A stretch of DNA of 64,000 bases, from positions 2,542,001 through 2,606,000 of the forward strand of contig JAPFFF010000013.1 in NCBI GenBank assembly GCA_039105265.1, in the 5' to 3' direction. This document shows, piece after piece, positions 10,301 to 20,200 of the stretch. The DNA comes from Tritrichomonas musculus (lineage: Eukaryota > Parabasalia > Tritrichomonadida > Tritrichomonadidae). Both the position numbers and the translations under genes were made by a program. A model generated the notes under the pieces. The model saw only the letters and a list, made by a program, of their open reading frames with translations, was not told the origin of the DNA and did not search any database. Each line of letters opens with the position of its first letter. Positions within the stretch are counted from its first letter, which is position 1.

Positions 10301-13300
10301 TTGTTCAACTGTTTTTGTAAATTGAGGAATTGTGATTTTCTTGTTATCTAATGGTGGAGGAAGAGAATAATTAGGCTTTGAAGATATAAAAGGGATAATT
10401 GGATCTAAATATAAAAGAATTGATGTTGAATGACTTATGATGATATTTTCATAGATGTATTGAATAAGTTCTTCATAATTTTTTTCACAATCAATGAGAA
10501 TGTCTGATGATTTCAATTCTATCATTAATATTTCTTTAACATCTGTATATTGAATTTGCTTGTTTTCTTTATTATCATTACATAATTGAATAATTTTATC
10601 TAACATTTCATAATTTCTATGCTTTCGTAAATATATGTCACATAAAAATTGAATGATATGACAAAATGATTGAATATTTGATGCTTCTTTTTCTTTAGAT
10701 TCAATTGAATTGAAATCTGAAATAAATGGAAGAAAATTATGATCAACAAAAATATTTTTCAGATTCAGATTGGAATGAGCAAGAGAATGAGAATGAAGAT
10801 AATCAATTCCCTGGAAAATTCGATTCATCGAAGTGTGGACATATATTGGTGTAATTTCATATGGACTATTTTTCAAATAGTCTTCTAAATTACCATTACT
10901 CATAAATTCGTAGACAAATCCAACAATATTTTCATTGTTTTTTACAAATCCATAAAATTTTGTAAAGCATCGATGTGAATATTTTGAACAAAAACTGATT
11001 TCTTTTTCATATTTTGTTTGATTGTCAATCATCTTCATCATGAAAATGAAGAGGCTTTCTTTATGCATCACAAGACAATGATTAACTTCGGAACTTGAAT
11101 GAAACGTTCTCAGTACAATGAAATCTTGTTCTTGGAAAGTGTAAATATTGTTTTGATATTCATTTTCGTTAATATCATTATAAACTTCTGATTGTATGGA
11201 TTGATAATCAGCTTCATTCTGATTGCCTCTTTTGGAAAATATCAAGTTTTCAAGTTTCTTTTTGATTTCAATTTCATTATTTTGCGAATCTGGTTTAAAT
11301 ATAAAAAATGAAGGATCCTTGAAAAAGTATGATGGATAAAAATATCTCCTAATCATGTATGCAATAATTGGACTGCACATAAATTTTAATGAATGCGGAA
11401 TATCCAATGATGTAGTAAAATTTTCAATTTCTTCAAGCTCATCTTTATTAAATCCGAATGGATCATCTGACAAATTTATAAGAGTAGATTTGGTTAAATC
11501 TAATACATCTGTAATCAAATATTTATCTATACACTCAATGAGAAAGCAATTTCCTTCAGTGCATATAATTGTATCAACATCTGATTTTGAACATTCTCTT
11601 TTTTTACTAAAAAAATAAAATGAAAAAATTTGTTTTTCAATCGCATTCATAAATCTATATGTGATCAGTTTAAATTGTTTTAGCGTATTTAATATATAAT
11701 TTTTTAACATTTGTTCTGAATAGGTATATTTGTCAGAATTAATTTCATATAATGATAGATAATGAAATTGAAAGCTGGAATATATTTTTTTCAAAATTGG
11801 ATTCCCTGTATGATGAATTTGTGATTGAATTTCTAAAGGAAGACTTTGAAAACTGATATCAATTGTTTTTAAATTTTGCTCAATTAACTCACAGAAATCT
11901 TTGGATTGAAGATATTCTGACGAAGAAAGTGAAAAGTATTGATATGCAATGCTGTCATTTTTTATAAAGAATCTATTGCCTTCATAATACATCCTGCCAA
12001 TGTAGTGCTGCGCTTTAGGATAATTTTGATTCGCTGACAAACAAAGTAATTGAAATGCTTTACAATCATCTTTTTGGATACTTTTACCTTCATAATGTAA
12101 TATTCCAAGTTCGCATTGTGATCGTGGATTTTCTAATTTAGACAATGGAACCAAAATACTGTCAAATAGTTCTTTCTTATAAAATTTATAATAATCGATA
12201 TAAAATTCAACAATTAATTCAGTAATCGAAGGACGAGATTCTGGATTTGTTTTTGTGCACTTATAACAAATATCTTTGATTTTCTTGAATTCTTCTGGAA
12301 TGTCTTCAAAATTGAATTCACTTTCATCGTTTCCTTTTTTAGTTGGATTTTTCCCTGTCATTATGAAAAAGATTGTCAGTCCAAGCGAATAAATGTCTGA
12401 TTTTATCGTATAGATTTCGTCTGGCGCTGTATAAAGAGAAAACGTATATGTTCCTGTGATAGCAACATCTGATCTAATCATACGATCAAAATCAATAAGA
12501 ACAACTGTGCCATTCGAATCAATCATAACATTATTTGGTTTCAAATCTCGATATATGAATTTGTGATCGTGAAGATACTCCAGAACAAACATGATCTCAA
12601 TAATTATTTTCATTCTTTTTTCATATCTGACTTCTGGTTTGATGAAATTTTGAAGTGTGCATCCACTGATGAATTCAATTGCTATGGTGTTCATCTGCAA
12701 ATGATTGAAAATTCCATAGAATTTTGGTAAAAACGGATGCGATATTTGAGATAAATTGCAAATCTCTCGTTCTTGTAATTTGGAATACTCTTGAGCATCA
12801 AAGATAATTTTGCCTATAAATAATATGTCTTCCCTTACATTATAGAATAATTTAATAAGCGATGTAGGAGTACTATTAATGCTCTTCAACTCAATGCATT
12901 CTTCTTTCTTCATTCCTTTCTTTTCATGTGCATTTCCTTCATTTAAATTGAATTTTTCGCCTCTTTTTGAAAATGTCAAATGATAATTTTTTTTCAATAA
13001 GTATTTTAAAAGGCACTCTTTGATGATATTCCAAAATTCATCTATCATCTCATCTTTCTTTTTCATTTGAATTCTCTTAAAATTTTCGTATAGTGAATTG
13101 ATAAAATCTTTATTTTTTTCTGTTTCAATTGAATAGTCAATTTTGATGTGTTCTTGAAAAATTTCTCCAGATTGTGACAAAAATAAGACTGTTTGATCAT
13201 AGTAAGCTTTTAAATATTTATCAATTAATCTTAAATTCGTTTCATCAATAATAATCATCATCCGTTCAAGACAAATAAGAAGATATCTTTTATTGTTAAT

Positions 13301-13510
13301 TTCATTTTTTTCTTCATACGCGCTAATCACCAAATCTTGTGATTCTCTAATTTTATTTACTATTTCTTCTCCAATTTCTGTGTTAATGTCAGAAGCAGAA
13401 TTAATTAAAAGAAAATTGAACTTATATAAAGTTTCGGCAAACAATTCATAATCAAAGCTTATAATTTTTGCTTTGTATGCCTCTTTAAATCTATCGAATA
13501 GCTTAATCAT
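7313..13510 (-). CDS. Giant double kinase-like, Sel1 and LRR_5 repeat protein (2065 aa)
   Basis: The ATG is at 13510. A helical N-terminal region (about 1-200) precedes a first kinase-like domain (about 215-440) with YRDLKPNN at 320, DFD at 340-342 in place of DFG, and APD in place of APE; no clear glycine loop is present. Sel1-like repeats follow at about 450-560. A second kinase-like domain (about 780-1010) has HSNLNLKN in place of HRDLKPEN, so it is a pseudokinase. From about 1110 on come five divergent and about 36 nearly identical 23-residue LRR_5 repeats (CSSLKEITIPSSVTSIGxxA). The stop is TGA, not in the TAAA context seen at many neighbours, and NMNAT-like sequence continues in frame behind it. 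By family it is a scaffold or receptor-like binding protein; activity of the first kinase domain is doubtful. Confidence 0.85.
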   Translation of the reverse strand: MIKLFDRFKEAYKAKIISFDYELFAETLYKFNFLLINSASDINTEIGEEIVNKIRESQDLVISAYEEKNEINNKRYLLICLERMMIIIDETNLRLIDKYLKAYYDQTVLFLSQSGEIFQEHIKIDYSIETEKNKDFINSLYENFKRIQMKKKDEMIDEFWNIIKECLLKYLLKKNYHLTFSKRGEKFNLNEGNAHEKKGMKKEECIELKSINSTPTSLIKLFYNVREDILFIGKIIFDAQEYSKLQEREICNLSQISHPFLPKFYGIFNHLQMNTIAIEFISGCTLQNFIKPEVRYEKRMKIIIEIMFVLEYLHDHKFIYRDLKPNNVMIDSNGTVVLIDFDRMIRSDVAITGTYTFSLYTAPDEIYTIKSDIYSLGLTIFFIMTGKNPTKKGNDESEFNFEDIPEEFKKIKDICYKCTKTNPESRPSITELIVEFYIDYYKFYKKELFDSILVPLSKLENPRSQCELGILHYEGKSIQKDDCKAFQLLCLSANQNYPKAQHYIGRMYYEGNRFFIKNDSIAYQYFSLSSSEYLQSKDFCELIEQNLKTIDISFQSLPLEIQSQIHHTGNPILKKIYSSFQFHYLSLYEINSDKYTYSEQMLKNYILNTLKQFKLITYRFMNAIEKQIFSFYFFSKKRECSKSDVDTIICTEGNCFLIECIDKYLITDVLDLTKSTLINLSDDPFGFNKDELEEIENFTTSLDIPHSLKFMCSPIIAYMIRRYFYPSYFFKDPSFFIFKPDSQNNEIEIKKKLENLIFSKRGNQNEADYQSIQSEVYNDINENEYQNNIYTFQEQDFIVLRTFHSSSEVNHCLVMHKESLFIFMMKMIDNQTKYEKEISFCSKYSHRCFTKFYGFVKNNENIVGFVYEFMSNGNLEDYLKNSPYEITPIYVHTSMNRIFQGIDYLHSHSLAHSNLNLKNIFVDHNFLPFISDFNSIESKEKEASNIQSFCHIIQFLCDIYLRKHRNYEMLDKIIQLCNDNKENKQIQYTDVKEILMIELKSSDILIDCEKNYEELIQYIYENIIISHSTSILLYLDPIIPFISSKPNYSLPPPLDNKKITIPQFTKTVEQREYEGCIYIEEIIFEIPSSITSIDTSAFESCSYLIKIILPPSLKIIKECAFKGCSSLTQITIPPSVTTIEPYAFYQCQKLVEITIPLNIACIYYSAFEMCQSLMHLNIPRIKEIKSSTYNNCSSLKEITIPSSVISIGNAAFLGCSSLKEITIPSSVTSIGNAAFLGCSSLKETTIPSSVISIGYSAFYECSSLKEITIPSSVTSIRNHTFFKCSSLKEIMIPSSVTSIGNSVFRGCSSLKEITIPSQVTLIEDFAFSGCSSLEKITIPSKVTSIGDSAFLGCSSLEEIIIPSSVTSIGNSAFSGCSSLEEITIPSQETSIEDFAFSECSSLEKITIPSSVTSIGNSAFSGCSSLEEITILSQVTSIGNAAFLVCSSLKEIMIPSSVTSIGNSAFRGCSSLKEITIPSQVTLIEDSAFSECSSLEKITILSQVTSIGNAAFLVCSSLKKIMIPSSVTSIGNSAFRGCSSLEEITIPSQVTSIGNSAFSGCSSLEEITIPSSVTSIGDSTFRGCSSLEKITIPLSVTSIGDFVFRGCSSLKEIMIPSSVTSIGYSTFYECSSLKEITIPSSVTSIRNSAFSGCSSLKEITIPSQVNSIGIYAFLGCSSLEKITIPSSVTSIGDSAFSECSSLKEITIQSSVTSIGDSTFRGCSSLEKITIPLSVTSIGDFVFRGCSSLKEIMIPSHVTSIGSFAFSECSSLKEITIPSQITLIEDSAFSGCSSLEEITIPSQVNSIGIYAFLGCSSLKEIMIPSSVTSIGDSAFSECSSLKEITIPSSVTSIGDSVFRGCSSLKEIMIPSHVTSIGSFAFSECSSLKEITIPSSVTSIGDSVFRGCSSLKEIMIPSHVTSIGSFAFSECSSLKEITIPSSVTSIGNAAFFGCSSLEKITISSSVTSIEIVSFFGCSSLKEITIPSSVTSIGNAAFLGCSSLEEIMIPSSVTSIGNAVFEGCSSLRKVLIYTLESNYNFENCKSKFHSLDHKIQIENCVLSGDQLFH
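7440..9945 (-). repeat. LRR_5 coding tandem array, 69-bp unit, about 36 copies
   Basis: Each unit encodes one 23-residue LRR_5 repeat and carries the plus-strand text GATGATGGAATCGTTATTTC. Unit length is constant at 69 bp throughout, and no indel breaks the 2065-codon frame. Some units repeat as pairs or larger blocks; for example similar blocks lie at about 7693-7815, 7840-7952 and 8197-8300. This shows recent unequal exchange or conversion. The periodic sequence also keeps other frames open on both strands by chance. Confidence 0.95.
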
Positions 13511-14279
13511 TAGAAATTGTTCAATTATTTTATGGAAAAAAAATTGACCTATAAAATATATTTGACCAATAACGAATTTTATTTAATCATATCTTAGTAA
13601 TTCTGAGATAAAATTAAATAAATTTCAAATAATAATAATATTTATATTTATATATGAATAAAAAATATTTATAAATATAAATTTATCTAATGAAATTGCT
13701 GGAGCTAACATATTGATCATTTCTACCAAAAGGGCAATCTTGGCAAATAAACGGTCTCCACCCAATGAAGTGCTCGAATCTTGTTTCGGGCAAAATACGT
13801 TACCCGAATAATAGTAGATGTCCGTACTCGTGCCCGTGTCCGTATGGTATCCCTGATTAAACTTTGTTTTTTAATTATAGTTGAAATAATTTTTTTTAAT
13901 CTTTTTTGAAGGTTGTAACAGCTCAAAAAAGCATATTAATCCACTTTTATCTCAAGCAATGATTATAATTATGACGAATGTAAATGCATTAAGTTTGATT
14001 TGTTATTCCACTATTTTTCTTGAACGTATCGAATGTATCTGTATCTACTACTTTCATTTCCATGACTGCTTGATGGGCATTCAAAATAATGCTCCTTATA
14101 TTTCCCATTCAAATTTTGATCGTTTTTTTGTCTGTCAATTTTTGGTCCAATTTTTATTGTATTTTGATCCTTCAATTCTTCATGTCTTTAGATAGCAATC
14201 TCCTTCATCACGATCATTTGAACCAATGAAATACGAATGCAAATGTAACTTTTTTGATCGGAAATCAAATTTAATGAAA
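13511..14279. other. Intergenic DNA with a short dispersed repeat and a possible hAT-type end
   Basis: Near 13751-13778 AATAAACGGTCTCC and ATGAAGTGCTCGAA recur with small changes at 34370-34400. GGTATCCCTG at 13843-13852 is the reverse complement of CAGGGATACC at 34341, the terminal style of hAT-like elements. No partner end was found. No gene is recognised. Confidence 0.4.
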
Positions 14280-15339
14280 CTATCTGATTCTGATGCAGGC
14301 CTTGTTGAAGACATTGCAAACGCTTCTCGCGGCATCAGTGTTTTTGTGCAAGAAGGTGATTCAATCAGTGAAAAAGTTTATCCTTCATCCTTCTGTTACT
14401 TCTCTTGAGATTCACATTGAAGGGGAAGAAAACGATTCATTCGAAGTCTCTCCATATTCACTTCCTTCAGTCAATGCAAAAAGATCAACTGTTGTTTACC
14501 TTCGTCAAAAGAAGCGTGAGAATGCATTCGAAGGCGGAATTTTGATCACTGGAAATAATGGCAAAGAGAGCGTTGAAATTCCTGTCGAAGATGTTCAAAG
14601 ATTGTCCAATGTTGAAGAAGACAAATTTGGTTGTTCAAGTGGAAGAAATATTGGAAAAGCTATCGTTCCTCTCTTTGCTTTCTCAATTCTTCAGAGACTC
14701 GAGCGAAAGAGAAACATTTCAGATGAGGAAAAAGCAAGAGCCATTGAATTGAGTATTTCAAGCAATGTCCTGGATTGGTTGGAATGACTGAGCAAGCATT
14801 CATGATTATAGGGCATGTGGTGGATGTTGTGCAGCACTAATGAGATGTTGTTGTTGTAATGCAGCAGCACCACCAATGGCATTTCATCGTGGAGGATCGG
14901 GAGCCAGAGGTCGTTCATTCACAACCAAAAAATGGCAGCATTGGAGGAAATTGCAAATGTTGTGCTTCACATGAAAATTACCTCTCATGAAACAGGTTTA
15001 TCTTCAACAAGTAATGAAGCCAAGTATCCGACCAAATATGAACTCATTTCACTCACACGCTATCAAAAAGCTGGGGGTTTCTGGGAAGATTTGGATGCTG
15101 TAAAAAGTATAACTGGAATATCTGTCGATCATATTGATGATGTGAATCTTCCTGATAAAGATGATGAACGAAGATGCATCGCAACAATTGTGGCCATTGC
15201 AGCAATGAGAGCTTATCCATCCAATGAAAAGAACTCGTGGGGAATGATTGAACAAAAAGCACTTACATGGCTAAAGAAGACATTACCTAATGTCAATATT
15301 GAGCAGGTCATTTCACAAGTTCAATCAAAAGCAAAATAA
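14280..15339 (+). pseudogene. Decayed VIT/VWA-domain gene copy
   Basis: This is a truncated paralogue of the intact gene at 56673-58976. DAGLVEDIANASRGISVFV (14292 on) matches the end of its VWA domain (DAGFLEEITSM). Then, after a frame change, EIHIEG...SFEVSPYSLP matches IHIEG...SFEVVPYPLP. About 14810-14900 encodes a Cys/Ala linker (ACGGCCAALMRCCCCNAAAP). After further frame changes, 14932-15339 gives the C-terminal region (GGFWEDL... and WLKKTLPNVN, like GFWDLP... and WLKRIESSVN). The VIT domain and most of VWA, including the MIDAS, are absent. At least two or three frame breaks make it non-functional. It ends in TAATAAA. Confidence 0.85.
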
Positions 15340-15388
15340 TAAACAATTTTGCATTAAAAATTAAGATTTTCCATTATATTACGCTTGC

Positions 15389-15993
15389 TCAAATATAAGT
15401 TTTCGAAATGCTGTTGAATTTTACAATTATTGTTTTTTCCCAGAAGATGAAGATGATATATGTCATGACTTGCGCACCGATGACAAGAAATGATCCGAAA
15501 ATTTTTTCATTAATAGATCGATCTGTGTTGTTTTCATCTACATCGCTGGATGGAATGTACATCCCTGCCCAGCCGACAAGTGTCAGGGAGACAATGACAA
15601 TGCAGATGCCCATTATTTCGTATCCTTCAAGTCGCTTTTTAAGGACAATTATCGAGAGAATTGAAGTAAAAATAATTTGGGCACCCCGAAGCATTTGGAA
15701 GATTGAAACATTGATGTAGATTAATCCAAATATGTTGAGAGTCGTAGTAATTAAATCACATGTCGCTGGAATTGCAAATATTAACCTGGTTTTTAATGGA
15801 GTAGGACCAGTCGGCTTACCATTAGAATCCCAAAAACGACGGACTATAAGGGAAACCATCATCGCAATTGCCATTAAAAAAAGTTTGAATAAATGGTTTA
15901 TCAAATGTATGCGTGACGTTATCGTAACCAACTGATTTGAATTGAAGCAGAACTTTTTGAATAAGGTCAGGGTTTTTTATTTTAAGAAATAAG
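15389..15993 (-). pseudogene. SLC35F6-like (DMT superfamily) transporter fragment
   Basis: The 180-codon frame 15931-15389 encodes several hydrophobic segments and PATCDLITTTLNIFGLIYIN, FQMLRGAQIIFTSILSI and RLEGYEIMGI, a pattern I recognise from SLC35F6-type members of the drug/metabolite transporter superfamily. Upstream, another frame gives SVGYDNVTHTFDKPFIQTFF (about 15940-15880), which fits the region before the next membrane segment. The frame change falls in a T run. The family usually has about 350-400 residues and ten membrane segments; here the first and the last several are missing. It abuts the tail of the Sel1 gene copy. Confidence 0.7.
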
Positions 15994-18217
15994 TATAAAC
16001 TTTTTGAGAGTCTGTGTGGCATAACTTACCTAGTAAATATTGTGCTTCGTCATTATTTTGATTTGATGAAAGCATTAAATAATAAATACTTTTGTGATAT
16101 TCTTTTCGATATTTATAATAATATAATCCAAGTTGTAATAATGCATCTGAATGTTTTTGATTAGCAGCAAGTGTTAAATAATGAATTCCCTTTTGAATAT
16201 CTTTTTTAGTATATCTACCATTAATATAAATAGATCCAAGAAAATTTTGTGCTAATACGTTATTATATTTGGCTGATAATAAAAGATATTTGATCGATTT
16301 TTCAATATCTCGCTTAACATATTCGCCATAAAAATAAGGAAGACCAAGATTATATTGTGCATCTTCATCATTCTGATTGGCGGAAAGAGTAAAATATTTA
16401 ATCGCTTCATTTATATCTTTCGGTACACATATGCCGTTTAAATAAATAACTCCAAGATTATATTGTGACTTCGCATGATTTTGATTTGCAGCAAGAGTAA
16501 AATATCGAATCGATTTATTAATATCTTTAATACCATTTTCACCCTCATAATAAATGATACCAAGCATGAATTGTGCAACTGGATCATTTTTATTTGCTGC
16601 AATAGAAAAATATGAAATTGATTTTTTAATATTTTTTCCATTATATATGCCAAAATAATAAACAAATCCAAGATAGGTTTGTGCCTTTGTATAGTTTTGA
16701 TTTGCTGAAAGAATAAAATATTTAATAGCTTTTTTCATATCTGGTTGAATATATTTCCCATCTGAATAAATTAACCCAAATTTGAATTGTGCTTCTATAT
16801 GATTTTGATTTGCTGCAAGTGCAAAATAGTGAATTGATTTATTAATGTCTCTATATCCATATCGAAATGAATAATAAAAATCTCCGAAATAATATTGAGC
16901 TTCTGGAATATTGTCGTTTGAAGCAAGAGTTAAATAATAAACACCCTTTTTGATATCTTTCTCTTTATATTTATCTGATAAATAAATTAATACAAGATGA
17001 TATTGAACAGAACTATGATTCTGATTTGCTGCAAGTGTTAAGTAATGAATAGATTTATTGATATTTTGTGATTTATATTCATCATATAAATAAATAAAAC
17101 CAAGTTTATATTGAGCTTTTGCATGATTCTGATTTGCTGCAAGTGTTAAGTAATGAATAGATTTATTCATATTTTGTGATTTATATTTCTCATATAAATA
17201 AATTATACCAAGTCCATATTGTGCTTCTGTATAATTTTGATTTGTATATTAAATATTATCAAATGAGTAAATAACTCCAAGATTAAATTGTGCCAGAATA
17301 TTATTTTTATCTGCAGAAAGAGTTAAATAATAGAGTGCTCTAGATTGACTTTGTGGAATAAAGTCATCCTTCCAATACATTAAACCAAGTTTATTTAATG
17401 ATATTGCATGTTCACATTCTGCAATGCATATCCAATATATAAAATATTCTTCGGTGTGAATTTGTGATTCATTGAAATTTATAATAGTAGAAATTTCTTT
17501 TTCATTATTTGTTATTTTAGAATAATTTTCAATATAAAAATTATTTAGAAGATCTGTGATATTTGGTCGCTCTGTTGCATTGTTGTTTATACATTTTTTA
17601 ATTAATTCACAAATTATTGGATGTCCTTTAGATTCTTTTTGAAGTTTATCTTCAAGTTCTGGATATTTTGGTTCTTCTTCAAAAATAATGAAGTAAATAA
17701 GTAAACCAAGTGAATAAATGTCTGTCGAATATGAAAATGGATGACCTTCTAAAAGTTCTGGCGAAATATATTGATGAAGAAGAATGGTTGATTCTTTTTC
17801 TGATTTATTGTCATATTCTTTAATCATTCGATCAAGATCAATAAGAATAATTGTTTTGTTTTTGTTGATGATTATATTGTTTGGTTTCAAATCTCTATTA
17901 TTTTTCACTTGCTTCACAAACCATTGCTTCATCGTTGCCATCATCTGCTGACTTTCTAAAGTATTTTGAATGAATATTTTCATTAGTTTGATATAAATTG
18001 TTGCAATTCCTTCAAAATTTCTATCTTTGATGGCTTCTGTAAAAGATAATCTAAGGTCCTTTTCAAAAGCTATGCTTTCAAGTATTTTTGATAAATCATC
18101 TTTTTCGCTATACCATGGCTTAATCCTGACAAGGTTCTTTGGATTTAATAATGCGGAACCAACTGAATCATCAATTAAAAGTTTCTGTCTAATTATTGTT
18201 ATAGCAGTGTATATCAT
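15977..18217 (-). pseudogene. Broken kinase-Sel1 repeat gene
   Basis: From the ATG at 18217 (a TTG lies 18 nt upstream) the frame holds a kinase C-lobe with NRDLKPNN and DLD for DFG (LIDLDRMIKE, close to LIDFDRMIRS of the 2065-aa protein), then Sel1 repeats. It stops with TAA at 17249-17251. The same frame then continues through about eleven more Sel1 units (KSIHYLTLAANQNHAKAQY style) to 15977. The stop lies where most of one Sel1 unit is missing, so a deletion probably created it. The N-lobe before NRD is also largely gone. Two shorter products are possible, but the gene looks inactivated. Confidence 0.8.
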
Positions 18218-19013
18218 TATATTTATGCCAACCAATTGGAATTTTCAACAGATATGAAGGAGATGATATGATATAATAAAATGATCATAATTCATATCCT
18301 ATTTGTATTGTGTAAGAATGAAGTATCAATTCATATTTATTATTATTAGTTGTTTATATTTAATTGCATTTCATAAGCCATAACTCAAATGATTAATGAA
18401 AAATAACATAAAAAAATCTATATCACCAATAATTTAATATATATTAATGTTTGATTTTCAAAAACATAATTATATTGAAAGTTTTAAATATATCATTTAA
18501 AATAATAATCTCGTAAAAATTGTGATTTGAGGTAAATATAGATATATTCATATTTTATACGTTTATATAACGAAATTAATCACTATATTAATTATTGAAC
18601 TTCCTTGAATTCAGCATTAAGTTACAAAATAAATTTGTGAGAAATATATATAAACCATTCAAATTTTTATGAAAAATAAAATTGAAAGAAAAAACAACCA
18701 AAGATTAAAAAAAGTTGAAGAAGAATCATTTTATTAGATATTTACACCAAATTAGTTCACAAATTCATTTCCTGTTTTGTAAATTAGCAAACATTGGTAT
18801 TGGAATACGAACATTTTCTTGATTCATATGAAAAAATATCTTTTTGAAAAAAAAATCTTCTTTCTGGCACTTTTATGGTATATGATCAATGTATATTGTC
18901 TATAAAAAACTTTAAATAACAAAAAAAAATTTAAACCATTTATGAAATATATGTTTTAATATAAGAATACTCTATGAAATTTATGTATTAAAAATAAAAC
19001 ATAATTTGTTCAT
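18218..19013. other. A/T-rich intergenic DNA
   Basis: About 800 bp between two minus-strand genes. I see no open frame of note, no repeat shared with the rest of the window and no RNA gene. Confidence 0.4.
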
Positions 19014-19946
19014 TTAAATGAAATTTGAAGCATACAGTTGTCCATCTTTTTCAAAAATCAATTTTGAGTTTCCTAGAAAAACTGGATAAACATTTTCAAC
19101 TTTATTTCCATTAATTTCAAAAGTAACTTTTTGTTTGTTTGTACCAGTTCCTTCACCAAATTCATAGACGTAGAATGAAGAATGATTGTCATAACCACCA
19201 TCAACAATTATTTTACTTTCGTCATCAGAAATCGTGAAACTGTTAAATCCTTTTTCTCCAATTTTGAAAACTTTATCATTTGTAAAATCTGTCTTCACAA
19301 AATTGAAATCGTAATAAAAGTAGAAATATAAATTATCTTTGAAATAATCCATTGCATAAACATCATCAATGCCATATTTATTGTTTCTCCAAACTTGATT
19401 TCCATTTTTGTCCCAAGCAATTAGGCCACAGCTTCCAATTGGTTCATTCCAACCAAAATTACCAAAAACACCTTCATCAAAGTAACCTGTTATAATTTTT
19501 TCATCAGGTGTTGTAATGGTTTGGCTTATTCCATCACCAAGGCAAAATTCTCTGAGTTTTGTACCTTCTTTGTCAATTACAAGTGCATTTTTTTCAGGGC
19601 CATTTTTTTTGTTCCAACTCCTGCATGCAACAAGGAGATATTCATCCCCAAGTGGAAGAAATTGATAATAATCTAGATGAAGTTCACCTATTTGAATAAT
19701 CTTCTTTTTCGTAATCGTGAATCTGTCCCAATCAATTGTATATATAATACCGCAATATTTTGTATCTGCATTTGTATTTGGAAATGCTACAATTCCTTGT
19801 ACAATTGGAGGGGGAGCAGTTTCTTTTAATAGAACATAAAGGTTTTTATCATAACCCATGTTTATTTTTATGCTTGGCTCTGAAAATCCTGATCCTTCTT
19901 TCAAATCTTCAATCTTAAGAAGGCTTTTTAGATCAATTGTAGTCAT
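19014..19946 (-). CDS. Beta-propeller-like protein of bacterial type
   Basis: A 310-residue protein without signal peptide or membrane segment. Sequence such as GYFDEGVFGNFGWNEPIGS and GLIAWDKNGNQVWRNN, with alternating short hydrophobic strands, resembles uncharacterised soluble propeller-like proteins that I associate with Bacillota; I cannot give a named family. If so, it is a candidate for lateral transfer into trichomonads. The frame is intact, the stop has the TAAA context, and TCATTTC lies 2 nt upstream of the ATG, so it looks like an expressed, adapted gene. The function is unknown. Base composition matches the neighbours. Confidence 0.75.
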   Translation of the reverse strand: MTTIDLKSLLKIEDLKEGSGFSEPSIKINMGYDKNLYVLLKETAPPPIVQGIVAFPNTNADTKYCGIIYTIDWDRFTITKKKIIQIGELHLDYYQFLPLGDEYLLVACRSWNKKNGPEKNALVIDKEGTKLREFCLGDGISQTITTPDEKIITGYFDEGVFGNFGWNEPIGSCGLIAWDKNGNQVWRNNKYGIDDVYAMDYFKDNLYFYFYYDFNFVKTDFTNDKVFKIGEKGFNSFTISDDESKIIVDGGYDNHSSFYVYEFGEGTGTNKQKVTFEINGNKVENVYPVFLGNSKLIFEKDGQLYASNFI

Positions 19947-19948
19947 AA

Positions 19949-19955
19949 GAAATGA
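19949..19955 (-). promoter_or_regulatory. Inr-like TCATTTC
   Basis: TCATTTC on the minus strand lies just upstream of the ATG at 19946. It matches the trichomonad initiator type TCA-Y-W, known from Trichomonas vaginalis to set transcription start a few nt before the start codon. Confidence 0.5.
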
Positions 19956-20200
19956 AGTCTAAATTAATTTTCCGATTTTAACTTAATTTTTAATTGATTC
20001 TAACAAAAAGTTTAATATTTTGTGGAAAATTTTTGTAAAATTTTAAATATTTTTTGAATGGAAAATAAAAAAAAAATATTATCTATGATAGGGATTAATC
20101 CCTTTGGATAAAAAATAGTTATTATTTAACTCATTTTAAATTTAATAAATATATGCAAAAAGAAATGCTTTATTTTTTTATTTTTCATTGATATAAATTA

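Noticed and set aside
14691-15262. Minus-strand frames across the decayed VIT/VWA copy
   Set aside because: They are shadows of the plus-strand homology, without recognisable domains.
15408-15935. Plus-strand frames opposite the transporter fragment
   Set aside because: The minus strand shows clear SLC35F6-like sequence; the plus-strand frames are mirror readings.
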